Of a DNA stretch of 51,292 nt, positions 13,801 through 29,800 are shown one piece after another. The stretch comes from Neelides folsomi (taxonomy: Eukaryota; Arthropoda; Collembola; Neelipleona; Neelidae), in NCBI GenBank assembly GCA_034687125.1, contig JAQGBZ010000416.1, forward strand, positions 1 through 51,292, given 5' to 3'. Below the pieces are notes generated by a model, which saw nothing but the letters and a program-made list of their open reading frames with translations, was not told the DNA's origin and searched no databases. Positions within the stretch are counted from its first letter, which is position 1; the number at the start of each line of letters is the position of its first letter. Made by a program: the position numbers and the translations under genes.

Positions 13801-13980
13801 TATATATCATATATCCTAATAGATAATATAAAATATATTATGTTCATAAGTAAGTAAAACAAGTAATTAAGGAGAATCACTTGATTCATTAAGAGTTTGT
13901 AAGTTGATTCATTAATTAGTTATATAAGTATAAATGAATGATGATCGGAGTGGAGGTCCGAGGTGCGTTTGGTAATTAAG
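7842..13980. other. Intergenic region between SMNDC1 and ems, no gene recognised
   Basis: AT-rich DNA without a supportable gene. The ORFs of 60-100 codons here (for example minus 10228-10536) lack any motif I recognise. Inverted repeats occur at 8413-8442 (11 bp arms) and 10884-10903 (AACTCGT/ACGAGTT, 6-nt loop). The right-hand part (from about 12.5 kb) becomes slightly richer in GC on the approach to ems and could hold its upstream enhancers; that is inference from position only. Confidence 0.45.
8413..8442. repeat. Perfect 11-bp inverted repeat with 8-nt loop
   Basis: GATATTCCCTC (8413-8423) is the exact reverse complement of GAGGGAATATC (8432-8442), separated by TATGTAAT. An outer pairing, TTTT(GT)ACAGA at 8378-8388 with TCTGTAAAA at 8455-8463, could extend the fold to about 86 nt, but the material between the two stems is asymmetric (24 versus 12 nt). 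It could be a cruciform or an RNA hairpin. It does not look like a canonical microRNA precursor. Confidence 0.6.
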
Positions 13981-15184
13981 GAGGAGGAGGACTCAGGTAA
14001 GAAGGAGTTTATTCGAGGAAGGGCGGGGATCTCATCTTCTCCTGCTCATCTCCTCATTATCGCACTTTGGGGCCGATGAGGGCTCACCGAGGTGTGAATG
14101 AGTCTATTAGGCGGAGAGATGACTCCGACGACCCCGATCAACCCAAGCGCCAAGGAAGGAGGAGCCGCTGTGGCCATTGGGCCCACCGTCGAGGACTCGT
14201 CCCCGCCCTCGGCCCTCTCCTCCCTCTTCACCACTTGATAGCCACGGGAGCGAGAACACTCTGCTCCTAACTGTGCGCCAAGAAGGTTGGCGAGTCTCGC
14301 CCCCTCCGTTCACCCTCTAACCGAGTCTTACCACGTTCCTATCCTAACCTTACTCAAAAATCAAAACGTCTTTAATTACTCACACGAAGTTCACCTAATC
14401 ACCTGTGTTTGCACAGGTAATTTTGACATTGAGTAAAGTTTATAGATCGTCTTAAGATCTTTACCATAAAACTGAATATTTAGAAGTGGTGAAAGAAATT
14501 GACACTGAAGTGACTCGCTGTACAAGTTAATTAAAGTGGGAACATTAGAGAGATTAGAGGCAATTGAGGCTCTCAGCTTGAGACTCAAAGATTTACAATA
14601 ATTAACTGACTGTGTGAGTTGGTGAGTAAACTTTTGATTTTGCCCTTGAGCAAAGACAGCAAGAGCCGGCGAAGAAATCGGAATCGTAATAAGTTCGAAT
14701 CAAACGTTCTGACATGCATTATTATGGAAATAATAACGAAGATTTGGACTTGTGGTTGTAAGTTAATAAGTTTGATTTGCTGAGGGCGGAATTGCTGTAA
14801 TACTTTTAGGCGGAATTCAATTTGTCTGTCCCTTGGTCGAAAAAGAATTTTGGGTGGTGGATTGACTGAAAGAGAGAGCGAGTTATGGTCACGGGTTGTC
14901 AAACGGCTCCTCCTGACAATCACCATTAATCAATTACACTCCCTCTGCTCTCTTTCCGAGATTGTGAAGTCTCGGGGAAACCTTTTCCTCTTCTCGGTAT
15001 GGGGAAGAGGTGGACAAGATAATTGAGCTCAAAATCTCTTCAAATCAATTTCCTCAAGTCCTCGAGGGATAGAAAAATATTATAAATTATCAACATTTGG
15101 CCAAGTTTTGTATTTTCTCCAGGAGGAGAATCTCATTCACCCAGTAATTGATCTCACCCAGAAAAGTTAAATCATAAGTTTATT
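13981..15184 (+). promoter_or_regulatory. ems: ems upstream / leader region
   Basis: The GC- and CpG-richer DNA just before the ems start codon probably contains its promoter and 5' UTR. CTCAG|GTAAGA at 13992-14001 matches a splice donor, and TTTTGTATTTTCTCCAG ending at 15122 resembles an acceptor, so a spliced leader is possible. TATAAATTAT at 15081-15090 is a TATA-like alternative for an unspliced leader. CACCTGTG/CACAGGTA E-boxes form an inverted pair at 14400-14419. None of these can be confirmed without transcript data. Confidence 0.4.
14098..14238 (+). CDS. 46-codon small ORF in the ems upstream region (possible uORF or short peptide)
   Basis: This ATG-to-TGA frame begins MSLLGGEMTPTTPINPSAKE and ends SALSSLFTT. 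An in-frame TGA directly precedes the ATG. Codons end mostly in G or C (CCG ACG ACC CCG ATC AAC), like those of the ems exons and unlike the AT-rich background. It lies about 950 bp before the ems ATG, so if the leader is unspliced or begins upstream it would be an upstream ORF; with the acceptor-like TATTAG just inside it, it could also be a short coding exon. Other frames on both strands are open across the same GC-rich patch, which weakens the case. I recognise no homologue. Confidence 0.25.
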   Translation: MSLLGGEMTPTTPINPSAKEGGAAVAIGPTVEDSSPPSALSSLFTT

Positions 15185-20315
<5,131 letters not shown>

Positions 20316-20586
20316 TATAAAATCCACAATTTTCAATCATATTTCACTCAAATTCACTCCGGCACAACATGCCAACTCACACGGCAACTCATCTCATCGT
20401 CTGTTGTACTATAACGATATCCTCATTTGAAACAACTTTTTTGGAAATTATACGATGGCTCATTTAATCATTTTTCGCTAAAATGAATGTACACACGTAC
20501 TTTAATTAGTTTTATGTACAATCCACAAATTACATTTACGATAACAATGATAGTACTTATAAATATTAGAGACTCGCAATACTTAC

Positions 20587-20592
20587 AATAAA
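20587..20592 (+). terminator. ems: ems candidate proximal poly(A) signal (AATAAA)
   Basis: AATAAA lies 272 nt after the ems stop codon. It is in the expected orientation and range; use is unproven because AATAAA is frequent in this AT-rich background. Confidence 0.4.
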
Positions 20593-20867
20593 ATGCATAG
20601 TATTCTTTTAGAGTAAATTACAGATTGAGGATATAATTATTTTACAAAAGAAGACTAGCTATTAAGTGAAGTGAAACTCTTTGTATCATCATTTTTCACC
20701 GAGAAGTATTATTATTTTACTATCATAATTAATTAACATTGTGTCAGAGCAATTAAATTCCTCATTCATTGGGGTTTAACTATTAAATTAGTGTATTTAA
20801 TTAATTAACAAAAGTGTACGATGTTTATGTGTATGATGTTCTGTATGTACTTGAATGTAAGAGCCAT

Positions 20868-20884
20868 AATAAATTATAAATAAA
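20868..20884 (+). terminator. ems: ems candidate distal poly(A) signals (two AATAAA)
   Basis: Two AATAAA hexamers, at 20868-20873 and 20879-20884, lie within 17 bp. The doubled signal makes this a somewhat better candidate for the main cleavage site than the proximal one. Confidence 0.45.
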
Positions 20885-20890
20885 TCTTTA

Positions 20891-23800
20891 CAAACTACAT
20901 TTAACTCTGCTCTTAACTTCAATAGCCCTTTCCCTTTACAATTACACTTGCCTGAAATTACTCATTCATAAAACACACATAAACCCAGCTCAAACTCTGC
21001 ATTATTAACAAAAATAATAATAAACTTTAAATATCTGTTAAGCCTTCAGTTTTAGCTAACAACGTTGTTAATGTCGTGTTTTATTCCTGCTATTATGAGA
21101 ATAAAGGTCCAACCTTTGTTCATTCTCGCTAAAGCCGCAATTTACCATTCTAATGCCCATTTAAGAAATTGGAAGAGAAATTGGTTTTCATAATTAAGGC
21201 TAATAACAAGAGCTGAGCGTTGAAAATTAATTAAGGAACGACCTCCTTTTATAAACTAAAGACTCGTTTACACAAGTCACTCTAGTCATGAGAAATATTT
21301 AAGTAAACAGCCGCAGTTCATTTTTTCAACCTCCTAGTTTATTTGAACATTTTCACTTCTTTAGTATTCACGCCACAGAATCGCGTGGGGGAAACTTGGA
21401 GGAGCGAATATATCAAATTATCTTCATTGGATCAAATGATTTTAATCTCCATCCAATTTTTTCTACCTCCAGCTAAACGAGTTAAACCCAACAATCCACA
21501 CTATTAAAAGCAAGAATTCATTAATTTGCATTTAGTTACTTCGCAGCTAAAATTTCATTTGTGTCTCCTTACATTTGTAATTAAAGTTGGGCTCGACTCC
21601 TCTTGATTAAATGAACCACTTCATACAATACGTCTTTTTATGCCGTTTCGGCTAACTAAGCGATAATAAATTAGCCTAATTAAAAGATTTGCCACCTCCC
21701 TGGTCCACACATTAACATTCATCTTATTGTTAATGTTTATCATTCCGTTGAACAATTATTGCATTCTTGCTACTTCCAACATTAAGCACTTAAATGATTC
21801 AATGTTAATGGCCGTTTATGATAAGAATGGTTCATCATACACCACACGAAGATTCGGGGGGCCATTTATAAAAATTGTAGGAGCTGTCGAGGTAAAAAGG
21901 TTTTTTAGCTCATTTAAGGATAATTGACTCCCTCATTAGGTGTTTCCTCTGCATAAGAAATAGTTAATTGGCCCTTAATTTATTGAATTAGAAAACGAAA
22001 ACTGGTTTAAATTCTTGATTAAGTCACTCAATTTATAAAAAGCGAAAAGAAAGAATTTTAGAATCAATTTCCACCTTCATTTGCTCTCTAAAGGCTTTTA
22101 TTATTCCTCTCAACGGAGGCATAACCCTTCTTGGCAAATGGCTATTCAATTCGCTCACAGGTATTTATCATATATGAGATAAGCGAAAGCCTGGACAATA
22201 ACGAAATGAAAGGAGGATCAGATATCTTATGCAAATGAAGTGATTCTTCAAGGTTTAACTTCAAACTTATTTCTCTAATTGCAAATTGGCACGCTGCTGC
22301 GGTTGAAGACGAACGGGGTGTTAAAAACTTAAAATATACTCATTGTGCATTAAACATAGCCAGAGTTGAACATTATTGAACATACTTATAGTTTGATAAA
22401 GAAGGGAGAGATGTGCAGACGAGATGAATCAACTTTACCTATGGGGCGTAAATCATTCACATGAGAAGCCCCTCCTCCTTTCTTCGTAAGATAAACCCCA
22501 ATTTATACAAAATACCTCCATGTATACGTAATTGAATCGCTTATTGATCCCATCAGCCTTTCTTTCAAAATCAATGATTTTCAATCCTAAAACCACTATA
22601 TGGAACTTCACGCCTAATCTCATTATACAAATTATTGAATAGCGATTTAACTACTTTTGCATAATAAGGAATTGTTCAAAGAATGAAAACATCGTAGGGA
22701 ATCATTGACTTAACAAGGGTGGATATCCAATTGACGAGCAAATTATGTCTAGAGATCCATTGTATAACATTTTTTTTATTCAAAGTTGATTCAGCTCATG
22801 CTTCATCCTCCTCTGCGTTTTGGCCGCTTTCTTCATAAATGGGATTTGATTGACAGCTCTTTATTCTTAAACCGAACCAAATCCCTTTGAAATATGGAAA
22901 CTGGTTAGAATAGTGATTTTGTCGAGGTTATTATTATATTCGCTTTTATTATAAATATGTGCCAAATAAATGTAAAAAAGTCAATAACCAAATTTTATTT
23001 GGGTCAATCTTTACATTATCACACGAATACTTGTCTGTACATTTATAAATAAAACATGATTACATACACAATTTCTTATTTAATGTTCTTTTAATACCCA
23101 AGTTTAACTGACATACTTGGTATAATATAAATCTCATATAAATGCTTAGTTGTACACTGTATTGACATTATCAATGATAGATGTTAAAAATCATACGGTT
23201 ATGAGATGTAAAAGGCTATCTATAAATTCATGAATGAATTGAAATTAAACAGAAGTTTCTTTCATTTTCTTAATAAGTACTGTGTGAATTCAATATTGAC
23301 ATGTATGTATTTTATATGCGGTTAAGAAAGATAACGGAATGAATAATGATTCTCGCTTTATTTATGTATAAACAGACGACTTAATAATGGATCATTTTTG
23401 TAAAATCTATAAGAGCTAAATAGGAGAATTAAAGCCTTCATGGCAAGTAATTAAATTAAAAGTTGCGACCTCAACTATGACCCATTGAGTAATGAAGAAG
23501 TGAAGTTAATTTTCTGTGTTATTCAAATTGTTCATGTAATTAAGATTAATGACTATAATACTGTATAACATTGTGCCAAAGTGTCAAATATTTCGATCGA
23601 CTTACTTGTCCACTTTTCAATCTGCTTACTTTATTGTGTGTATACATGTTTGACTATATTAGAATAAGTAGCTACTTACTTAGACTTTTGACATACCTTC
23701 AGACATACAATTACCAAAATATATAATACAGAATAACCTATAAAATTTCATTATTAAAGTTACTTTAAACGATTTTAAGAAAATAACATAAATGTAATTA

Positions 23801-26800
23801 TACTTCGCAAATACTTGTAATTTTTTCAATATAATCGTTATTGCCTTGGTGTAAATTAGTTTAAACACACTTCAACTTGTATAAAAATTATATTAGCATA
23901 CTAACTAATTGTAAGTGTAAAGTATGTAAATTGAGTGAGAGTATTTAAAGAAAAAAATTGATTAAAATCTCATTTTATTAATTTCAATTCACCTCGCAAT
24001 TTAATCATTAATCTTGTCACTCTCAATGGAGCATCAATTCTCACTCTCTAGATAATGATAGAGCTATTGTATCTACTATAGTACTTGTACATAGTACATT
24101 GTCTACTTACATTCTACCAAGGACATATGTTATACATAGTACAAATGTTTAAGATTCATTCTACATTTATAGGAATTTAAACAGACTTGCCTTTGGAATT
24201 GCAATTAATTTGAAGATGATATTGTGGTTATTTACGTCCTATAGCTTTAACAAGTTAGTCCAAATGAGGGCTACTACTAATTGGAAAGATGAGAGCAAGT
24301 GGATTTTATCCCATTTGTCTGTAATATAATCTGAAAGTGGTGAGGTTGGTGTGGAAAGGAATTTGTATATAAGGCTCGTGTTTACCTAATTAAAGGTAAA
24401 TATCCAAAATATCCACTTGGAAGAAGGCGGACGAGACGGGATTCCTGGGGAGATGAAAAAAGGAGATTGGAGATAAAATGTGATTATGCATACTAATATT
24501 TATTGCGGGGCTTCGTCGGAGAACCTCGGCGGCCCTCTCCGTTCCACCAAACACCAAGAAACAAGACTTTAACTTGGAAGGAATGTAAGGATCTTGCATT
24601 CTCTCTAACTGCCGCACTGTGTTGGAATTAAGAGACTCTCACAAACAAAGGTATTATATCTAATACTCCGACTATTAGTAAGCGTATTATAAAAGAGTTT
24701 CCTTACTCTATCTTTTCACCTGGAATCCCAAATACTTGAGCGCAATCTTCCAACGAAAAAGGGTCTTTTAGGGAGCATTCGGTCCAGGAAAAACTTCTTC
24801 CTCACAATGAATCATTGTTATTACCAAAGTACTAGTGTCATTTACATATACCAAAAGCAATCCTTAGCACTGCAATATACATACAATAAATGCAATACAT
24901 ATGCGGTTACTAAACTTGTAGAGAAGGCATAAAAGTCAAATCAATCATGTCTTCATTTTATAAAAATAGTATCTTCATACCTATGTATGTATATGGGATA
25001 CAAAAAATAGAATATACGGTATATTTATAATAACTAATTGTGGGATATTCGGTGTGAATCGAAATTTTTTGCTCCGACCTGACAATAAATTGTAGAGCAG
25101 CATAATGCCCACATGAATATGTAATGGGAGGAGGCCTTAAGAACATGTACATACATTATAAAGTATTTAAGGGACCCCTCGCGTTCAAAGAATCCATTTC
25201 TTCATAATTTAAAGGGTGGAAAAAAGTGTACGAAGTAAAAGGTGAGAGAAAAAGGGAGAAGCTCCATGTAGAAATCGAGGTCCCATTTAATCTCTAACAA
25301 GTGAAGGAGAATTAATATTTCAGAGCGTAAGTAGAGCCATAAATTGGCCCCTTATGTGTTTCTAAATGAGGTTCATTTTCTCTTTTCGAGTTTATCATTT
25401 TAAGGCCTTCATGGGGTCATAGGGCAGAGGAAAGATTCAACACTTTTTTTCCCTCTCTCAGTCCCCTCCTCCTTCTCCCATAAACTCGGATGTCAAAAAG
25501 AGATAATAAGGTGGGCGAGAAGGAACTTATGATACATTCTGTATAACCAGTCCCACATCTCTCCGAAGATGTGTATGAAAGATACACATTTTTGAAGGAA
25601 AAATATCATGGTCAGGTAGATAATATTTATTGTGTATATTGTGTTTGACCTATCCTTCATCTCTGCCCCTTTGCAGACACGCATTTCTTTAAATCTCTCC
25701 AAGGGACGAGTGGATCTCAATGGGGGGAAGAGAATGGTGATAACAGAGGGTAATATAGAGATTATTACTTACCTTTAACACGACTGTCCATAACTTCCAC
25801 AATGGCTTCCTCCTCATCTCTCACTCTTTCTCCTCCCTTGCCCGAACCTCAAGACTGAAAGAGCAATAATTTAAAGGCGAAAAAATTCCAAACCCTTCAA
25901 ATTTCAAGGAAATTAGAAACATTTTTCGTGTCTTTTAGAACCTTTTCACTTCACCGCACTTGCCATGATGCGGTTAACGAGAGCCCTTCATTCTGTTAAA
26001 TTTCCATTTCCAATATAGGCCCGTATCCTTTATCATATTTTTTCAATTTTCAGTTTCTCCTCCTCCTGTTCACAACTCCAAACAAAAAGGTTAAACTTCT
26101 CTATAAGTACCAATATGTTAAAAAACAATAACTTCTCACCCACTTCCCTCCTTTGAGGAACTCGAGATCAGGTGTCTCGTTAAAAAATGAAAAATTGAAT
26201 GGAAAAAACTTGAAATTCGCCGACACTTTCGCGGTAAAATAAATTGGATATGGAGTGCGTGAAACTGCAAGCTGCGAACTTTACGATCCTCTTCCATCAT
26301 ATTGAAACAGCATGAAACAATGGAGCAAACTCACCGGAGAACTCAACTCCAAATATTTTCATTCCCTACCTATATGTTTGGGAAGTACCCTCACGTTGCT
26401 CTAATAAATTGATTTGGAACTCTGACAATAATTGCCCAATTGCCGAGGGCCCGAACCTATTTTTTCCCCTCCAGTTCAGAGGGATGGAGAAAGGGTTAAG
26501 CTAATACAAGGGAATGAAAATAACCATTCCGGAACTACTCATGTCTCTTTCCTTATCTTACCAGTTTATTTGTCCACTTTAATTTAATCGCCTTCCTCCT
26601 CATTGTGACGGAATTAAAGAGAACTTGCCCTACTCGAGTTTCACTGTTTCACGTTTAATCAATTTGACCCAGGGAGATAAAACAAGCGAGGTAATAAATA
26701 GCCCTTCGTCCCAATAAGCTCTAATTGTATGGCTCTTCCCCTTTACATTCATTGGCCAATTAAAGAGAGAATGGGGAGAAAATTTGTAATTAAATGAGTT

Positions 26801-29800
26801 CCTCAGGGGACCCTTCAGCCCTTTTTGGAAGATCTTCCTCAGATTTAATTTTTAAGTCTCAAGGGTCGAAGAACAAAGGAACGAGGGAATATCTAAACAT
26901 TTCACATGTAGAGGCTCAAAGCCCCTGCTTGACCTCTTGCCCACTGAAGAATCCTTTCCTTAACAAGACTTGAATAAGATGGTTAACTTCTCCACTACTT
27001 ACACTTACATGTTTTTAATGTATTGATATGCCTATTTCATGACTTGAACTTAAAACAATTATAAGGGCTATAACTCTAAAGTTATACAGCGGTATTTGGA
27101 TGTTAAGCATGTGTGAGATTGGAAGATCATCAAGTGGAATGTAACAATAAGTTAACAACAAATACGACATGAATTGTCGGTTTGGAAAAGGATTTTTGTC
27201 TTTTTAATTACAATTGGGCTTGAAAAGGGTTTGGACAGCGCGGCGGTGGGTGAAGCCGAGTGATGAGGACGGGTGAAAATCCACAAGTCATTCCTTTATT
27301 ACACCGACCGATTCCATCTCCACATCGCCTGGGTTCATCATCATTTTAAAAGGTAATTCAGAGGGTGTGTAATGGAAGGTAAAATAGGTATTTTTCAAGT
27401 GCAGGGTTCTTCGACTCGATTGTAGGCTTAAGAAAATATTTAGCCCTTCAACCCCTTGGGGTCCAATTAATTGAACGGCTCTTCAACATCAGTTTGAACC
27501 CCAAAGTGATCCTAGAGAAACTCCCCATTAGCCACCTATTCATTTGAGGTAATAACTACTCCTTACTTATTCAACTTTTATCGCTCTTACCCTCAAATCC
27601 ATTACGGTTGTAGTAATAAAATGGTAAATCAGCTTTAGCCCAATGCGCACCCCCGTATGTGCACTACATGTAAAAACAGACCAATGTTTTTTTTCCATAG
27701 AGTAATCATCATAAGGAGATATGTAATTTGAATTCTTTGAAAAGAACCCCGACAATTACTGATATAACTAATATTAAACAACTGCTAATTCATACAGGAT
27801 GAGTTAAGTTTGTACATTTAGTATATTCCTATTCATATATACTTACATAATATTTATACTTATGACCTGGTCCTTATTTTAAATAACGTCCTCTTTGAAA
27901 TTAATGAACCTTTATCTCTTCCTTTGGCCCCGTTTAAAACCCAAATTGCTCTCTTAATTTAACAATGTTACTCACCTTCATGTTTACTCAAATGTTCACA
28001 CTCTCCATAAGCATGCCTATTTGATATTAAATATGGTGCTTATAATCATTCTTAATTTTTAATGTTTATTTCAAGCGGAAAGATTAAAACTTAAATTGTA
28101 AGGTTGTTCAATGTAAAAACAAGGGGCATTAATAATAATAGACCCATTAAATGGTTCAATAATGCTTATTTCCATTTAGAATAAATTATAAATTAGTTAA
28201 TTAAGATTATGAAAAGTCAACCTCGTTTCTTTTATCCCATGTAATGCCAAACCTAGCGTTTCAAATCGTTGCTCATATTCGTTTTCGTAGGAGGATGAAA
28301 GCAATTAATTTTCTAGTTTCTCAAGACGTCAAAGTTTAATAACGAGGTACGTAAATTAAAGTTTATTAAGGATGTTCCTTCGACGGATGGAATTGGAAGA
28401 AAATAAAAAAAAGAGATAAAAATACACAGATCCTTTCAGGAGTTTAAAAGCCCACGAGAAAGTTTTTGGCTTCTTTTTATATTGAAGCTCGGATTTGGCC
28501 GGTGTCTGCTGTTCACGCGGGCTGAGCCAAGGAGGAGCTCAGATGGAAATTATTTTCCAACCCTCATAAAATAAATCTATCCCTGTAATTTGACTAATCG
28601 GCAATTCATTGGCTGTTGGCATTCGTCTCTCGTTGTTGAAGCCCACCAATTTGAGCGTAACTATCCACATAATAAATATGAAAATGGAAGACTGCGAGGG
28701 CTCAAAATGAGCCAAGGGAAGTGTAAAGGGAGGGAGTATTATTAGGACAGAATACATGAGCAATTTAAATTTCAATTCGTGGCGAACATTAGAATTATCT
28801 CAAATTGAGGAGATAACAGATGAGTTATTATGTGTATTATGGAGAGTGGGCTTAATTTAATGATGAGCCTTTGGAGAGAATTCAATATCATGTGAAGAGT
28901 CTCATCGTGTGTATAATAAGCATGAACCAAACGGACACGCTGACCGCCTTCAACATGCATACATATTTATACAGTCCAATTTTGAACGCGTATAAGCAGT
29001 CTTAATCTCATCTCGTTAAATTATAACAACACTTCCTCAATCTGAACATCTCTTTCCATTATTTCTAGTTCTTTTAATGTTGGGAGAAGAAGGAGATTTG
29101 AAGAATAATATAAAATGAGCATTGGGAGCTTTCCTCGCTATAATGATGTTAACTAATTGTAATGTTAATTATCATTGCTCTTGGGATGCATTATTATATT
29201 ATTATATAATGTGTTGATGCGGTTGATTTGAATGTAAAAAAGTAATGGTTTCGAAGGTGTGGAGGTTGGTCTGCCGTTGGGGGAAAAGCGTTTCCCAAAT
29301 TCCTCATTATGACTGTCAGAAGTGCCGTGAATGTCAAGATGGAGAATAAGTAAAGAAGTGCAGTGTTGGGTTGGATCCCTGGAATTCCATTACCATCATC
29401 CATCCCCAGTCTCCTTTGTTTGTTCAGGTGTAATTAAGACCTGTGGATTTCGAGACACTCCTCCTCAACGGTTTGGAATAGCAAATCTAATTAGTTTTTG
29501 CGAAGGGGATGCTCAAGCGGACGGACATTATGATGCACCAAGCTCCGATTCCATGTCAGAGTCGAGTCGGGCGCAATTAGTCAAGTGGCTAATTGCCACG
29601 AGAGAGAAACAAGTTCTTTTACTTATTACTCCAAGATTTATGAAAATCTTGTCCTAATCATCGTATTATATTCTCTCAAAAAATTGAGAGATGTGGAGAA
29701 TATACGGCATATTAGCTCGCGAGGAAAGATACGTTGTTAAAACTCCTTAAGTCAACTTGGCGTGTTTATTTGTTTAATAAATTTCCTTTTTCGTCGAACC

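Larger units (their letters stand above)
20316..20890 (+). other. ems: ems 3' UTR
   Basis: AT-rich sequence after the ems stop codon (20313-20315). Candidate poly(A) signals are at 20587-20592 and in a cluster at 20868-20873 and 20879-20884, implying a 3' UTR of about 290 or 580 nt. Nothing else is recognised in it. Confidence 0.55.

Noticed and set aside
24390..24617. 75-codon minus-strand ORF in a GC-rich patch
   Set aside because: The opposite strand is equally open and protein-like across the same patch, so openness reflects composition; no homology recognised.
29331..29657. 108-codon plus-strand ORF
   Set aside because: No recognisable domain; the length is within what chance allows in this window, and the codon choice is not biased like the ems exons.
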